A stretch of DNA of 64,000 bases from Agathobaculum sp. NTUH-O15-33 (GTDB lineage Bacteria > Bacillota > Clostridia > Oscillospirales > Butyricicoccaceae), in assembly GCF_033193315.1 (NCBI RefSeq), contig NZ_CP136187.1, forward strand, positions 2,859,501 to 2,923,500, in the 5' to 3' direction. Shown here one piece after another: positions 18,449 to 27,340 of the stretch (position 1 is the stretch's first letter; every line of letters starts with the position of its first letter). The notes beneath the pieces are model-generated. The model made no database searches. It was not told the origin of the DNA and worked only from the letters and a program-made list of their open reading frames with translations. The position numbers were made by a program, and so were the translations under genes.

Positions 18449-18886
18449 TCACTTGTTGTCCGCGCCGGAAACCGGCTTTATGAATATCTTTTCGTCCAAA
18501 TCCGCGATCGTGATCTGCCCCAGCCGCTCCATGCAGCGCGTGTTCAGATCGTCGAACACATCCGCCATCAGATCGCCCATACCGCTCGCGATCAGGCACT
18601 CGAGCTCCTTGTCGCCGCTTTTCCACGCGGTATCGACAAACCGGATATCGAGCGCCTCAGCCAGCGCCGCGAGCGTTACGCCCGCCGGGTCGCGCTCAAA
18701 ACGGTACCCGCCGGAAGAGCCCTCCCGGGTTTCCAAAAAGCCGCTCTTTTTCAGCTTTGCCATCACCTTGCGCACGCGCGCCGGGTTGGTGCAGATGTTT
18801 TGCGCCAGCTCCTCGCTGGATAAAACACACGCCTTATGATTCAAATAGACCAGCGCGTGCACCGCCACGCAAAAATCACTCGTCAT
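18449..18886 (-). CDS. Rrf2-family transcriptional regulator
   Basis: 145 residues with the winged helix of the Rrf2 family (CVAVHALVYLNHK, then NPARVRKVMAKLKKSG and the wing GSSGGYRFERD). It lacks the three closely spaced cysteines that hold a 2Fe-2S cluster in IscR or NsrR. Scattered cysteines (residues 6, 20, 31 and two near the C-terminus) would suit a thiol-based sensor like HypR or YwnA. Encoded second in a redox operon, it probably controls its own operon through the dyad overlapping the promoter at 19360-19379. That operator assignment is inference. Confidence 0.88.
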   Translation of the reverse strand: MTSDFCVAVHALVYLNHKACVLSSEELAQNICTNPARVRKVMAKLKKSGFLETREGSSGGYRFERDPAGVTLAALAEALDIRFVDTAWKSGDKELECLIASGMGDLMADVFDDLNTRCMERLGQITIADLDEKIFIKPVSGADNK

Positions 18887-18900
18887 ATCGTTCCCCCCAA

Positions 18901-19329
18901 TTATTCTTCACTGACCGTATCGTACGGCCAATCGGCGATCCCGCCGAAATCGTAAACGTTTTGATACCCCAGCTCGACCAGCTTGTCGGAGGCCTGCTTG
19001 CTCCGCACGCCCGTGCGGCAATGCACCAGCAGCACCGCGTCCTTATCCGGCAGGGCCTCGGGCGCTTCGTCTCCGATCGACTCATTCGGTACAAGGATGG
19101 AATCCGGTATGTGTTCGGCGTTATACTCCTCCTCGGTGCGTACGTCGACAATGGTCACGCCGCCCTCGTCGATCATCTTTTTGGCTTGCTCCGCGTCGAT
19201 CTTGTGGTACGCTTCGCTCGCTCCGGATTCCGTTTGATCCGCCGTGGCGGTATCCTGCTGCGCCGGTGCGCCGCAAGCGGCGAGCAACAGCAGTGTCAGC
19301 GCAGCTACGCCGCTGAAAAGTCGTTTCAT
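18901..19329 (-). CDS. Rhodanese-domain lipoprotein
   Basis: 142 residues. A type II signal peptide with lipobox LAAC (Cys at about residue 19) anchors it outside the membrane. The rhodanese domain has the active-site loop VHCRTGVRSKQA with the catalytic Cys, and the usual VDVRTEEEY and GGIADWP segments. Such single-domain proteins move sulfane sulfur or act as extracytoplasmic thiol carriers. It is the first gene of a four-gene operon with an Rrf2 regulator, a flavin disulfide reductase and a CcdA-thioredoxin fusion. This suggests the secreted domain exchanges electrons or sulfur with that thioredoxin. Confidence 0.9.
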   Translation of the reverse strand: MKRLFSGVAALTLLLLAACGAPAQQDTATADQTESGASEAYHKIDAEQAKKMIDEGGVTIVDVRTEEEYNAEHIPDSILVPNESIGDEAPEALPDKDAVLLVHCRTGVRSKQASDKLVELGYQNVYDFGGIADWPYDTVSEE

Positions 19330-19359
19330 GGGGTCATCTCCTTAACTGTAATTTTCTCT

Positions 19360-19379
19360 GTTACATTTTGTACTGTAAC
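19360..19379. promoter_or_regulatory. Dyad overlapping the redox-operon promoter (candidate Rrf2 operator)
   Basis: GTTACATTTTGTACTGTAAC is an inverted repeat with GTTAC/GTAAC ends. It overlaps the -10 box (19378-19383) and the presumed transcription start, where a repressor would block initiation. A further CTGTAA half-site lies at 19345-19350. The Rrf2 protein encoded in the operon is the obvious candidate ligand. Confidence 0.55.
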
Positions 19380-19406
19380 TATAACATATACAGATAAGGC
19401 TGTCAA
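19378..19406 (-). promoter_or_regulatory. Sigma-A promoter of the rhodanese-Rrf2-reductase-CcdA operon
   Basis: Minus strand: -35 TTGACA (19401-19406, consensus), 17-nt spacer, -10 TATAGT (19378-19383). The rhodanese start codon is about 50 nt downstream, with AAGGAG before it. Confidence 0.8.
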
Positions 19407-19434
19407 GCGTTTGGTGAAAATTTTTACCTTTACA

Positions 19435-19463
19435 TTGACGCTGCGCCGAACCGCGCTTATAAT
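19435..19463 (+). promoter_or_regulatory. Sigma-A promoter of the EFR1-type gene
   Basis: -35 TTGACG (19435-19440), 17-nt spacer, -10 TATAAT (19458-19463), about 35 nt before the start codon. The two divergent promoters are only about 30 bp apart back to back. Confidence 0.8.
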
Positions 19464-19498
19464 GAAGCTTATATAAACCCGAAACGGAGGCTGCTATT

Positions 19499-20278
19499 AT
19501 GAACGGAACGGTTTACGCCTTATATTTTAGTCCGACGCATACTTCCCGCGCGGTTTCGCGCCGCGCGGCCCAATCGCTGGCGGAAGCGCTGAACCTGCCC
19601 TTTGAAGAGATCGATCTGACGCCGCCAGCCGCGCGCGGCAAGGCTTATCCCTTTGCCGCGGCGGATATCGTCGTGTTCAGTTTCCCGGTATACGGCGGCC
19701 GTATCCCCGCGCTTTTGGAGGATACGCTCTCGCTGATCGAGGGAAACGGCGCGGCCGCCGTGCCGGTGGCGGTATACGGCAACCGCGCGGTGGAGGACGC
19801 CCTCGCCGAGGCGGCGGACTGGCTCGAAGCGCGGCAGATGACGGTAATCGCGGCGGGCTCGTTCATTGGAGAGCATTCGTATACCGCCAAGGTGGGACAC
19901 GCCCGGCCCGATGAAAGCGACCTTTCGCAGGCCGCCGCCTTTGGCGCGGCGATCGCGGAAAAGCTGGGGCGCGGCGACCGGTCTCCCGTGGCGGTGCCCG
20001 GCAACCGGCCCTATAAGGATCGCGCGCCCGCATCCCCCGGCGCGCCGGTCACGGCGGATACCTGCACCAAATGCGGCCTATGCGTCACCGGCTGCCCGAT
20101 GGGCGTGATTGATAAGGACGATCCCGCGAAAATCGCGCCGGGCTGCATCAAGTGCTGCGCCTGCGTCAAGGTATGTCCGCTCGGCGCGAAGTCCTTTAAA
20201 GACGCGCGCGTGACCGCCATCACCAAAATGCTGGAACTGACCTGCAAAAAGCCCAAGACTCCCGCATGGTTCGTCTAA
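19499..20278 (+). CDS. EFR1-type flavodoxin-ferredoxin fusion protein
   Basis: 259 residues. The N-terminal half is a flavodoxin-like FMN fold (YFSPTHTSRAVSRR phosphate loop; VFSFPVYGGRIP; VYGNRAVEDALAE). The C-terminal third carries two 4Fe-4S motifs, CTKCGLCVTGCPMG and CIKCCACVKVCPLGA, each with the CxxCxxCxxxCP pattern. The family (EFR1, frequent in gut Clostridia) is thought to shuttle electrons between ferredoxin and flavin partners, but no reaction is established. It is transcribed divergently from the thiol-redox operon. A shared bidirectional terminator separates it from the convergent adhesin gene. Confidence 0.9.
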   Translation: MNGTVYALYFSPTHTSRAVSRRAAQSLAEALNLPFEEIDLTPPAARGKAYPFAAADIVVFSFPVYGGRIPALLEDTLSLIEGNGAAAVPVAVYGNRAVEDALAEAADWLEARQMTVIAAGSFIGEHSYTAKVGHARPDESDLSQAAAFGAAIAEKLGRGDRSPVAVPGNRPYKDRAPASPGAPVTADTCTKCGLCVTGCPMGVIDKDDPAKIAPGCIKCCACVKVCPLGAKSFKDARVTAITKMLELTCKKPKTPAWFV

Positions 20279-20292
20279 CCCCTTACATAGCC

Positions 20293-20338
20293 AAAAAACA
20301 GATGGAAGAGAAACTTGTTCTCTTCCATCTGCTTTTTT
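20293..20338. terminator. Bidirectional terminator between the EFR1 and adhesin genes
   Basis: A near-perfect hairpin (CAGATGGAAGAGAA arms, CTTG loop) flanked by A6 on the left and T6 on the right. It serves both convergent genes. Confidence 0.92.
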
Positions 20339-20344
20339 GGTTTG

Positions 20345-23300
20345 TTATTCCTCGCCGTCCTTGCGGCGGCCGAGCAGCGCGCCGACAGCGGCGGTGAGCA
20401 GGCCGAGCGGGAACAGCAGGCCCGGGGTAAGGCCGCCGGTCTGCGGCAGCTTTGCCGCCGCTTTCGGTACCTCTTCGTCGGGAAGCTCGACGATTTTGCC
20501 GTCCTCTTCCTCCGCGCCGGGCGAGAGAGGCGTATACCCTTCCGGAATCTCCGTGGTATCGCCGGGGGAAAGCGGCACCTCGCCGTCCGGGATCTCGGTG
20601 GTATCGCCGGGCGAGAGCGGTATTTCACCATCCGGGATATCGATCCCGCCGTCGGGTTGGCCCGGCTTATGGTTGTTATGGCCGCCGTCGTTACGGCTGG
20701 GCTCGCGTTCATTCATGACGGTCAGCGCTGCGCCATCGGCATGCGCCGTACCTTCCGTATCCAGACGGCGCACGGATATAGAACCGTTTTGCTCAAAAAG
20801 CTCGATGGGCCAAACGGTCTTTCGCTCGCTCTGTCCGGCGATCGATTCGCCCAAATAGTAACCGTCCGGCGCCTTGGTCTCGGTCAGCGTATACGCGCCT
20901 GTCGGCAGGTTCTGAAAGACGATGCGCCCGTTTTCATCGGTCGTGAGCGGCTTTTCCTCTGTGTATTTCGCGCCCGTTACGTCGTAATACGCGCCCGCGG
21001 CGTCTTTCAGGGTAAACACCGCGCCCGCGAGCGTATTGCCCAACTGGCTGTTCTCCTGCTCCGCATCACGCTTGACAATGGAAAGCGCGCCAAAGCGAAC
21101 GTTTGTAATCGTAATCGCGCCGTTTTCCACCGCGGCCGCGCCTTCGCCGTCCGCCCGCTCGACAATGGGCGCGCCGTTCTCATCGCGCTTTACATTCAGC
21201 TTCCAAACGGTCTTGCGCGCGGTCTGCCCCTCCACCTGTTCACCGAGGTGATAGCCCGCGGGAGCGACGGTCTCGGTCAGCGTATAGCCGCCCATGGGCA
21301 GGTTTCCGAAAACAAGCTTGCCGTCCGCCTGCGTTTCCAGTTCGCGCGTTTCGCCTTCGCCGAGCTTGCCGGAAGCGCCGTAATAGTTCCCCTCGTCGTC
21401 CGCAAGCGTGAATTTCGCGCCAGCCAGAGCGCCAGCCGTTTCCGCATCGCGCTTCACGACGGTGATCGAGCCGTAGCGCTCGTTCGTAATGACCAGCTTG
21501 CCGTCCGTAAGCTGCATGTCTTCGCTGAAAACTATCGTATCGCCGTTTGCGTTTTGCTCCACCGCCAGCTTCCAGCTGGTCTTGCGCGTCGTTTGTCCAT
21601 TCGCCATGCCAAGCTGGTAACCGTGCGGGGCGGCGGTCTCGGTCAGCGTATATGTGCCTATCGGCAGCTTGCCGAAGGCGATACGGCCGGCAGCGTCGGT
21701 CGCAAGCTCCTTTTTATCCGCCGATACCGCGCCGGTGGCATCGTAATACTTGCCGTGCGCGTCGGTCAGCGTAAACTTTGCGCCCGCAAGGACCGCGCCG
21801 TTTTCCGCATCCTGTTTTTCCACGGTCAGCGAACCGACCGGATCGTTTTTAATCGTTGCGGTAAGCGTCTTTTCGCCGTCGAATGCAAATACGTGTTCCG
21901 CGTTCTCCGGCAGTTGATAGCCGTCCGGCGCCTGTGTCTCCGTTAGCTTGACGAACTGGGTATCCTTCGGCAAGCCGCTGATCTTCAGCGTGCCGTCCGC
22001 CTTGGTTTTTAAGCCCGCCGCGAACGTGGTATAGGTTTGACCGTCCGCGGAATAGGCGGCGTCAAATTTCGCGCCCGCAAGCTTTAGTTCGGTGTTTTGG
22101 GAAGAAACCTTGGTCAATGTCAGGCTTTTGCGTTCGGCGGCCGTGCCGCCGTCGGCGCCGCTGCCGCCCGCGCCGAACTGCCGGATCTCCACGGTGCCGC
22201 TGCCGCCGCCGATCTCGCCGGTCTGCGCCGAATAGGAAACCTTGTTCGTAATCGACTGGCCCGCAAGCTCCGGGTCCACGTCGGTGGTCAGTACAAGGCG
22301 GTAAGCGTCATAATTGCCGCTTTCGTTTTTCGGCAGTTCAAAGGTAAAGGTGTTTTCCGCTTCGTCGTAGCGCCACTGCGTGCGAAGCGCCTGCGCCAGC
22401 TCCGTTTGCTCCGCGACGAACGCCTTTCCGTTCCACCGCAGCCGCTTGATCGACACGGCGTAATCGCCATTCTCCCACCGGAGGGACAGGCCGGTTTCCA
22501 GCTTATCGATTACCGCCGGCTTTTCATAGCCGTTGGCCTTGCCGTCCTTATTCACGTCGATCGTCCAGTCGACCGCGAGAAGCGCGCCGCCGTCCGCGTC
22601 GGTCTGCTGCTTGCCGGATTTGGTGACGGACCGTTTGTCAATCGTATAGTCTTGATAGTCCTTGGCAAACAGATCGTGCCCGTCTTCTTTGCCGTTTATC
22701 GCGGCAATGTTTCTAAGCGTTAATTTACCGTTTAGCTTTTGCGGGTCAACGCGCGTTTTGACATAAAGGATGTACCGCTCGCCGTTTCGCATGAGGTCGC
22801 CGAAATGGAACGTTACTTGATTTCCGTTGACCGACGGCGACAGATCGGCCTGTACGGCCTTGACTCTTTGGAGCGTATCCGAAGTGCTCAGCTTGCCGGT
22901 ATAGAGCTTATACTCCTCCGCATAGCTGAGCGCCGCGGGCAGCGTATCGGTTACGGTCGCTTCATCCAGATGGCGGCCGTCCATATTGAGATGGATCATC
23001 CACCAAAGGGTGTTGTCTTGCGGATTATACGCCGCGGACTCTCCCACGGGCGCGCCCATGGTCTTGTTGATTTCCTGACTTACCACGTCTTTGGATACCT
23101 GATCCGTGGCCTCCACCCCGTTTGCGTACAGCGTTGCATGGTTCGTTACATTCTTTACCATATTGCTGGTATACCAAACGTTTTGCAGCCCAAAGAACGT
23201 TTTGCCCACGCCCTCGGTCTCGAACGAGAAATGGTAGGTCTCGCCCTTCATTTCCTGCACGTAGATCGTCAGCAGTTCCGTTTCCGCGTCGTAGAAATAG

Positions 23301-25933
23301 GCTGGTTCCATAGGGTAAGAAGTCTTGTCGGTCGGCGGCGCATCCAGCTTTTCGACCGCTGCGGGCGATCCGCCGTCCTTCCACCACTTGAGGGTCTCCG
23401 GCCTGAATTCGCTCTTTTCTTTTGCGTTGGCTGATTTGAGCGCTTGCTTTAAATTGTCCTCGATCCGAATGCCGCCGGTCAGCTTTTGCTTGTTGTTGTT
23501 CACATCGATTGTCCACTTGAAGCGGCGGGTCGAACGGTCATAGCTTACGTTTTTATCGATCGCAGCCTGCACAAAACCCACGTTATTGGAAGCCGCGCCC
23601 GGCTCGGTCACATGATGTCCGCCGTCGCCGTCGCCAACACCCGGGATGTCATAGGTCAGATAGGCCGTGTTTTTTGTCGCGTAGCCCGAACCGACGTCTG
23701 GCAGCACCTTGGTCGTAAACTGGAACGTATAACTGCCCGCCGACAAGCTTTCTCCCTTTTGAGAAAGGACGACCAGTTGGCGGGGATGTTCGCCGGTCGT
23801 GGAAATCTCGTCGCGAAGCGCCTGCGGCAGTTCTTCCTTTGCCGCCCATTCCGCTTTGTTCCCCGCATCGATCTTGAATATCTCTGTCTGAAATGCGGTG
23901 TTGATCTGCGCCTTCTCGTCTATCTGCACATCCGCGGGCAGCAGGTCGTAAATTTTTAGATTTTTCACCGAAAACGGGATACTATTGATTTTGATCGTCC
24001 AAGTGATCGTGTTGGACGCCGCGCCGTCGTATGTGCCGGCTTTAGTCAAAAACTTCGTTTTAAACGTTTTTTCCGCCGTTGCAGGCGCCGGTTCGGAAAA
24101 CTGATTGGTTTCCGAACTTTTAATGGACGCCGTATTGGTGATATCCCATTGGCTCGCGCCATCCGCAAAAAAGCCTGATTTCAGCTGCGTTTTGATCTGT
24201 GCGGTGGCCGCCTTGTTTTTGGGCCAGACCTGCTCATCGTCCGCAAACGTAAAGGTCAGCTTATTGCCTTCGATCCGCACAGCGCTATTGTCGTTCAGCG
24301 CGATCTCCGCATCGTTCACACGCAGGCCAGTAAACTCCGCTTCAGCCGTCGACAGCTCGTCGGTCAACGTCGCACCCGCGAGGGACGCGCCGTTTTGCGG
24401 CGTCAGAACGATTTCCCAGGTGATCGTGCGCGTTGCCGCATCATAAGTCTTTACTTTTTTGCTGATCGTGCAAAGCGGCTGCTTTTGTACTACATTGTCC
24501 CAATCCAGCTCGATCGTCGTATCGCCCAGATGGATGGAATCCGGCTTTTCGCCCTGTCCGGCGTCGTCTTTCATCGAGCAGCTCATCCAGAAGTAGAAGG
24601 ACAGCGAACGCTTATTTTCAACAAACTCGCTGTTGAACGCGATCGTTGCGGTCGAATTTGCGGTATCGACCGTGATCGTGCCGAGCGCAGTCCCATCCTT
24701 CAGTTTCAGCGGCGCGGCGCCGTTATTGTTCGCGCCGTCCAGACCGTTCAGCTCGAATATTTTGCCAAAGTCCGTCAGGTCGACGGTTATGCGCTTTCCC
24801 GCAATGTCGTTTAAGGTTACAAAGGGATCGAGCACGCAGTCATAGCGAATGCCGAATACCTTTTGGGGATCGATTTTACCGGTGAGCGCGTTATCCGGTT
24901 GCTCATCCGGCCGTACATTTTCGCCGTACAGGCGCACCGTCTGGCTGGCATGACTGCCGTTTACAGTAAAGGTGTATCCGCTCACGCCGCCCGGCTGAAT
25001 GACCCAACCGGAAGCAAGCGGTACGCCGTCTTCCCCTGCCACGCCCACGTCCGTTCCGTTTGTCATCACGGCGCGCGGCCCGATCACACGAGTGCGCGGG
25101 GTGAAAAACGCCACCGCGGGCGATGGCTCTCCTTCGGGTGCGGGCGCTGTTTCCGGCGCGAGCTCGGGCGTGGGTTCCGGCGTGGGCTCCGGGGTCGGTT
25201 CGGGCGCGGGTTCTGGGGCTGGAACGGACTCCGGCGCAGGCGTGGATTCCGGTTGCGGTTCCACGGGCGCGGGCGCCGCGTCGCTTTGCTGCGGCGCTTC
25301 CGGCTCTACCGTCATATCGGGATCGATAGCGGCGGACGGATCAGCGGGCTGTGCGGGCTGCGCGTCGATCGACGGTTCATCCGGAACTGTGGGTTCATCC
25401 GGGTTTGCCGGATCGCTTGGAGCTTGCGGTCCGTCCGGCGTTTCGCCCTGCTCCTGATCGGCCCGCTCTTCCGCGGGTGCCTTAAGCTCGTTCGAGATAT
25501 TCTGTACGGGCGCTTCCCCTTCCGTATACACCACGGTATCAGAGGGCGGCATCCCGTTCACGGTATCAATAACAGCCGGTTTTCCCCCCAGATTCTCCGC
25601 AATGAGCAGGAACTGATACGAGGGCGCGGCGGTCACATCGCCGCCCACCAGCCGCCTATAGGCGGTGTAGAACTGCACGCCGTTTTGTGGCGCGCTGTGA
25701 TCCACGAGGGTATAGCCGTCAAGCGCCGCTTGCGCATCAGACGGTGCTTCGGCAGCGTCCAACCCTTGAAAGATATTAAGCGCGGCTTCGGTATGCACCG
25801 AGACCGCCGAACCATCATACGTCACAATTTCGCCGCCCGCAGCGCCGGCGACAGGAATGCCGGTGCCCGAGATCAGCGTCGCCGCCGCGAGGGCCAGCGC
25901 GCCGAAACGGCGAATGAAATACTTGGTACGCAT
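20345..25933 (-). CDS. Large LPQTG-anchored adhesin with SpaA/CnaB isopeptide repeats
   Basis: 1862 residues, secreted and cell-wall anchored. A signal peptide (about 1-30) and an N-terminal domain are followed by a proline/glutamate-rich stalk (about 180-270, PEPTPEPTPE repeats). Next come several fimbrial-type isopeptide-forming domains, then four SpaA/CnaB domains (about 1275-1745), each starting like LTVEKQDAENG and ending with an E-box such as YTLTETKAPDGYYL. Near the C-terminus a 15-residue repeat precedes AKLPQTGG, a hydrophobic segment and the charged tail RRKDGEE, a complete sortase signal. GGGAG before the ATG at 25933 supports that start over one 36 nt upstream. The divergent sortase is the likely processing enzyme. 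Confidence 0.93.
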   Translation of the reverse strand: MRTKYFIRRFGALALAAATLISGTGIPVAGAAGGEIVTYDGSAVSVHTEAALNIFQGLDAAEAPSDAQAALDGYTLVDHSAPQNGVQFYTAYRRLVGGDVTAAPSYQFLLIAENLGGKPAVIDTVNGMPPSDTVVYTEGEAPVQNISNELKAPAEERADQEQGETPDGPQAPSDPANPDEPTVPDEPSIDAQPAQPADPSAAIDPDMTVEPEAPQQSDAAPAPVEPQPESTPAPESVPAPEPAPEPTPEPTPEPTPELAPETAPAPEGEPSPAVAFFTPRTRVIGPRAVMTNGTDVGVAGEDGVPLASGWVIQPGGVSGYTFTVNGSHASQTVRLYGENVRPDEQPDNALTGKIDPQKVFGIRYDCVLDPFVTLNDIAGKRITVDLTDFGKIFELNGLDGANNNGAAPLKLKDGTALGTITVDTANSTATIAFNSEFVENKRSLSFYFWMSCSMKDDAGQGEKPDSIHLGDTTIELDWDNVVQKQPLCTISKKVKTYDAATRTITWEIVLTPQNGASLAGATLTDELSTAEAEFTGLRVNDAEIALNDNSAVRIEGNKLTFTFADDEQVWPKNKAATAQIKTQLKSGFFADGASQWDITNTASIKSSETNQFSEPAPATAEKTFKTKFLTKAGTYDGAASNTITWTIKINSIPFSVKNLKIYDLLPADVQIDEKAQINTAFQTEIFKIDAGNKAEWAAKEELPQALRDEISTTGEHPRQLVVLSQKGESLSAGSYTFQFTTKVLPDVGSGYATKNTAYLTYDIPGVGDGDGGHHVTEPGAASNNVGFVQAAIDKNVSYDRSTRRFKWTIDVNNNKQKLTGGIRIEDNLKQALKSANAKEKSEFRPETLKWWKDGGSPAAVEKLDAPPTDKTSYPMEPAYFYDAETELLTIYVQEMKGETYHFSFETEGVGKTFFGLQNVWYTSNMVKNVTNHATLYANGVEATDQVSKDVVSQEINKTMGAPVGESAAYNPQDNTLWWMIHLNMDGRHLDEATVTDTLPAALSYAEEYKLYTGKLSTSDTLQRVKAVQADLSPSVNGNQVTFHFGDLMRNGERYILYVKTRVDPQKLNGKLTLRNIAAINGKEDGHDLFAKDYQDYTIDKRSVTKSGKQQTDADGGALLAVDWTIDVNKDGKANGYEKPAVIDKLETGLSLRWENGDYAVSIKRLRWNGKAFVAEQTELAQALRTQWRYDEAENTFTFELPKNESGNYDAYRLVLTTDVDPELAGQSITNKVSYSAQTGEIGGGSGTVEIRQFGAGGSGADGGTAAERKSLTLTKVSSQNTELKLAGAKFDAAYSADGQTYTTFAAGLKTKADGTLKISGLPKDTQFVKLTETQAPDGYQLPENAEHVFAFDGEKTLTATIKNDPVGSLTVEKQDAENGAVLAGAKFTLTDAHGKYYDATGAVSADKKELATDAAGRIAFGKLPIGTYTLTETAAPHGYQLGMANGQTTRKTSWKLAVEQNANGDTIVFSEDMQLTDGKLVITNERYGSITVVKRDAETAGALAGAKFTLADDEGNYYGASGKLGEGETRELETQADGKLVFGNLPMGGYTLTETVAPAGYHLGEQVEGQTARKTVWKLNVKRDENGAPIVERADGEGAAAVENGAITITNVRFGALSIVKRDAEQENSQLGNTLAGAVFTLKDAAGAYYDVTGAKYTEEKPLTTDENGRIVFQNLPTGAYTLTETKAPDGYYLGESIAGQSERKTVWPIELFEQNGSISVRRLDTEGTAHADGAALTVMNEREPSRNDGGHNNHKPGQPDGGIDIPDGEIPLSPGDTTEIPDGEVPLSPGDTTEIPEGYTPLSPGAEEEDGKIVELPDEEVPKAAAKLPQTGGLTPGLLFPLGLLTAAVGALLGRRKDGEE
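20521..20644. repeat. 45-bp tandem repeat inside the adhesin gene
   Basis: About 2.8 tandem copies of a 45-bp unit (20521-20565, 20566-20610, 20611-20644), each coding a version of IPDGEVPLSPGDTTE next to the cell-wall anchor. Copy number in such stalk repeats often varies between strains. Confidence 0.85.
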
Positions 25934-26034
25934 AAGAAAGAACTCCCTTTCCAAAAAGGCCGGATACACCGGTAAAAAATTTTAATTGACAGCGCCCCCA
26001 TTCCCGGGTACGCTAAAATTGTGAAGGTGATTAA

Positions 26035-26673
26035 ATGACTAAAAGAAGATGGGGAAAGTGGATATTAATGTTAGGCCTATCCCTCGCTGCGGCCGGTTTG
26101 CTATATGAAGGCATGCACTACCCTTGGGGCGCGCTGCTTGGGCGGCAAGCCGTGCCGGACGATCCCGCTCCGGTTTCCGATACATGGGTGGAAACCAGCG
26201 CCCCGGAACAGCCGCTGGCTGTTCTGCCCGGTGAAGAAGCGGAAAACGAGCCCGCAGCCGATGCCGAGCCGATGCAGGCGGGCATTATCAAGATACCGCG
26301 CCTGCAAGCGGCGGACAATATCGTCGAAGGGGTGGACCAGCCCGCGCTCCGCCTTGGCGTGGGGCATATGGGCGGCACGGCGCTGCCCGGGCAAACGGGC
26401 AACTGCGTGTTGGCCGGGCACCGGCCGCGCGACCTGCTGCGCCATTTGGATCTGGTCGAAACCGGGGACACCATTTTGTTGTCCGATCAGGAAAATCGCT
26501 ATACCTACGAGGTGTTCCGCACCATGACGGTAGAGCCGACCGAGTTTTGGATCACCGAACCGGTAGAGGGCCGCGACGCGGTCATAACGCTGTTTACCTG
26601 CACGCCTTACATGGTATCCACGCACCGCCTAGTCGTTCAGGCCGAACTGACGGAAACCGCGCCGCTTTCGTAG
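26035..26673 (+). CDS. Sortase (class D-like)
   Basis: 212 residues. An N-terminal membrane anchor (about 8-25) and an acidic linker precede a sortase beta-barrel. The catalytic triad is visible: His129 in LAGHRPRD, Cys189 in TLFTCTPY and Arg198 in STHRLVVQ. The TLxTC context and the size fit class D housekeeping-like or pilus sortases. Sortases cut LPXTG proteins between T and G and attach them to the peptidoglycan cross-bridge. It lies divergently 101 bp from the LPQTG adhesin, the only sortase substrate in the window, so a dedicated pair is likely. A TTGACA lies upstream at 25987-25992, but the -10 box is unclear. Confidence 0.9.
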   Translation: MTKRRWGKWILMLGLSLAAAGLLYEGMHYPWGALLGRQAVPDDPAPVSDTWVETSAPEQPLAVLPGEEAENEPAADAEPMQAGIIKIPRLQAADNIVEGVDQPALRLGVGHMGGTALPGQTGNCVLAGHRPRDLLRHLDLVETGDTILLSDQENRYTYEVFRTMTVEPTEFWITEPVEGRDAVITLFTCTPYMVSTHRLVVQAELTETAPLS

Positions 26674-26680
26674 GCGGGCC

Positions 26681-27127
26681 TCAGCTTCCCGCAAGCTCCT
26701 GCCGCTCGGCCTGTGCCTGCATGGCGGAATCGATCAGGAACAAAAGCTCCAACGCGCTGCGGAAGCAGCGGGTCTTCTTCTCTTCCATCCACACCGCTTC
26801 GCCCTGCCAAGTGGCGTTTTGCCGGAAGTGCACGCGCACGATTACCGTGGCGATCCGTCCCGGGGTGTGCGATACCTCGCGCCACTCCCCCGCCCGCACC
26901 TGATCGGTCGGGCCAAAAGAACGGTACGTATCAAACCGCTCGGCGGCTGTTTCACGGTCCAGCGTGCCGTCCAGCTCGCGCAGTAGGGGCAGCAGCGCGC
27001 TAAAACGGAATGTTTTCTGGCTCACGCCGCTGTATAGCCTTCCGGCGGGCTCCCCATTGTTATATTCATCGATACAGAGGAAGAACTGTCGGTTTTGGTA
27101 GGGCATCGCGTTAGGCATTGCCAACAT
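26681..27127 (-). CDS. Hypothetical protein, no recognised family
   Basis: 148 residues, soluble, no signal peptide. AAAGGAG stands 10 nt before the ATG, and the codon usage matches real genes here. Opening residues PYQNRQFFLCIDEYNNGEP and the central IATVIVRVHFRQNATWQGE suggest a beta-rich fold, and a C-terminal amphipathic helix (RSALELLFLIDSAMQAQ) follows. It converges tail to tail with the sortase, with 7 bp between the stops. I do not recognise a function. Confidence 0.75.
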   Translation of the reverse strand: MLAMPNAMPYQNRQFFLCIDEYNNGEPAGRLYSGVSQKTFRFSALLPLLRELDGTLDRETAAERFDTYRSFGPTDQVRAGEWREVSHTPGRIATVIVRVHFRQNATWQGEAVWMEEKKTRCFRSALELLFLIDSAMQAQAERQELAGS

Positions 27128-27294
27128 GACGCATCCGCTCCTTTCATACTGCTCTTAGGTTATAGGTACAGTATAGCGCGGCCCGGTTATATCCCGGTTA
27201 CATTCTTGCGCGCCATGCAAAGATTTTTGCCATTTCCCAAACAGTTTGTGTGCATTTTTCATATAAATAACCATTCCAACTTATCTAAACGGAC

Positions 27295-27334
27295 AAAAAA
27301 GCGTTACCGCTTTATAAGCGGTAACGCTTTTTAT
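27295..27334 (-). terminator. Intrinsic terminator of the BTAD regulator gene
   Basis: An AAGCGTTACCGCTT stem with a TATAA-type loop, followed by TTTTTT on the minus strand, 6 nt past the stop. The hairpin has A/T tracts on both sides and could work in both directions. Confidence 0.9.
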
Positions 27335-27340
27335 TTTTTC

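Noticed and set aside
20521..20644. Tandem 45-bp repeats as a possible CRISPR array
   Set aside because: The units are contiguous, without unique spacers, and in frame with a coding repeat.
20315..21946. Plus-strand open frames opposite the adhesin gene
   Set aside because: Composition is Arg/Ala-rich with no motif. The opposite strand carries a clear signal peptide, CnaB repeats and LPQTG.
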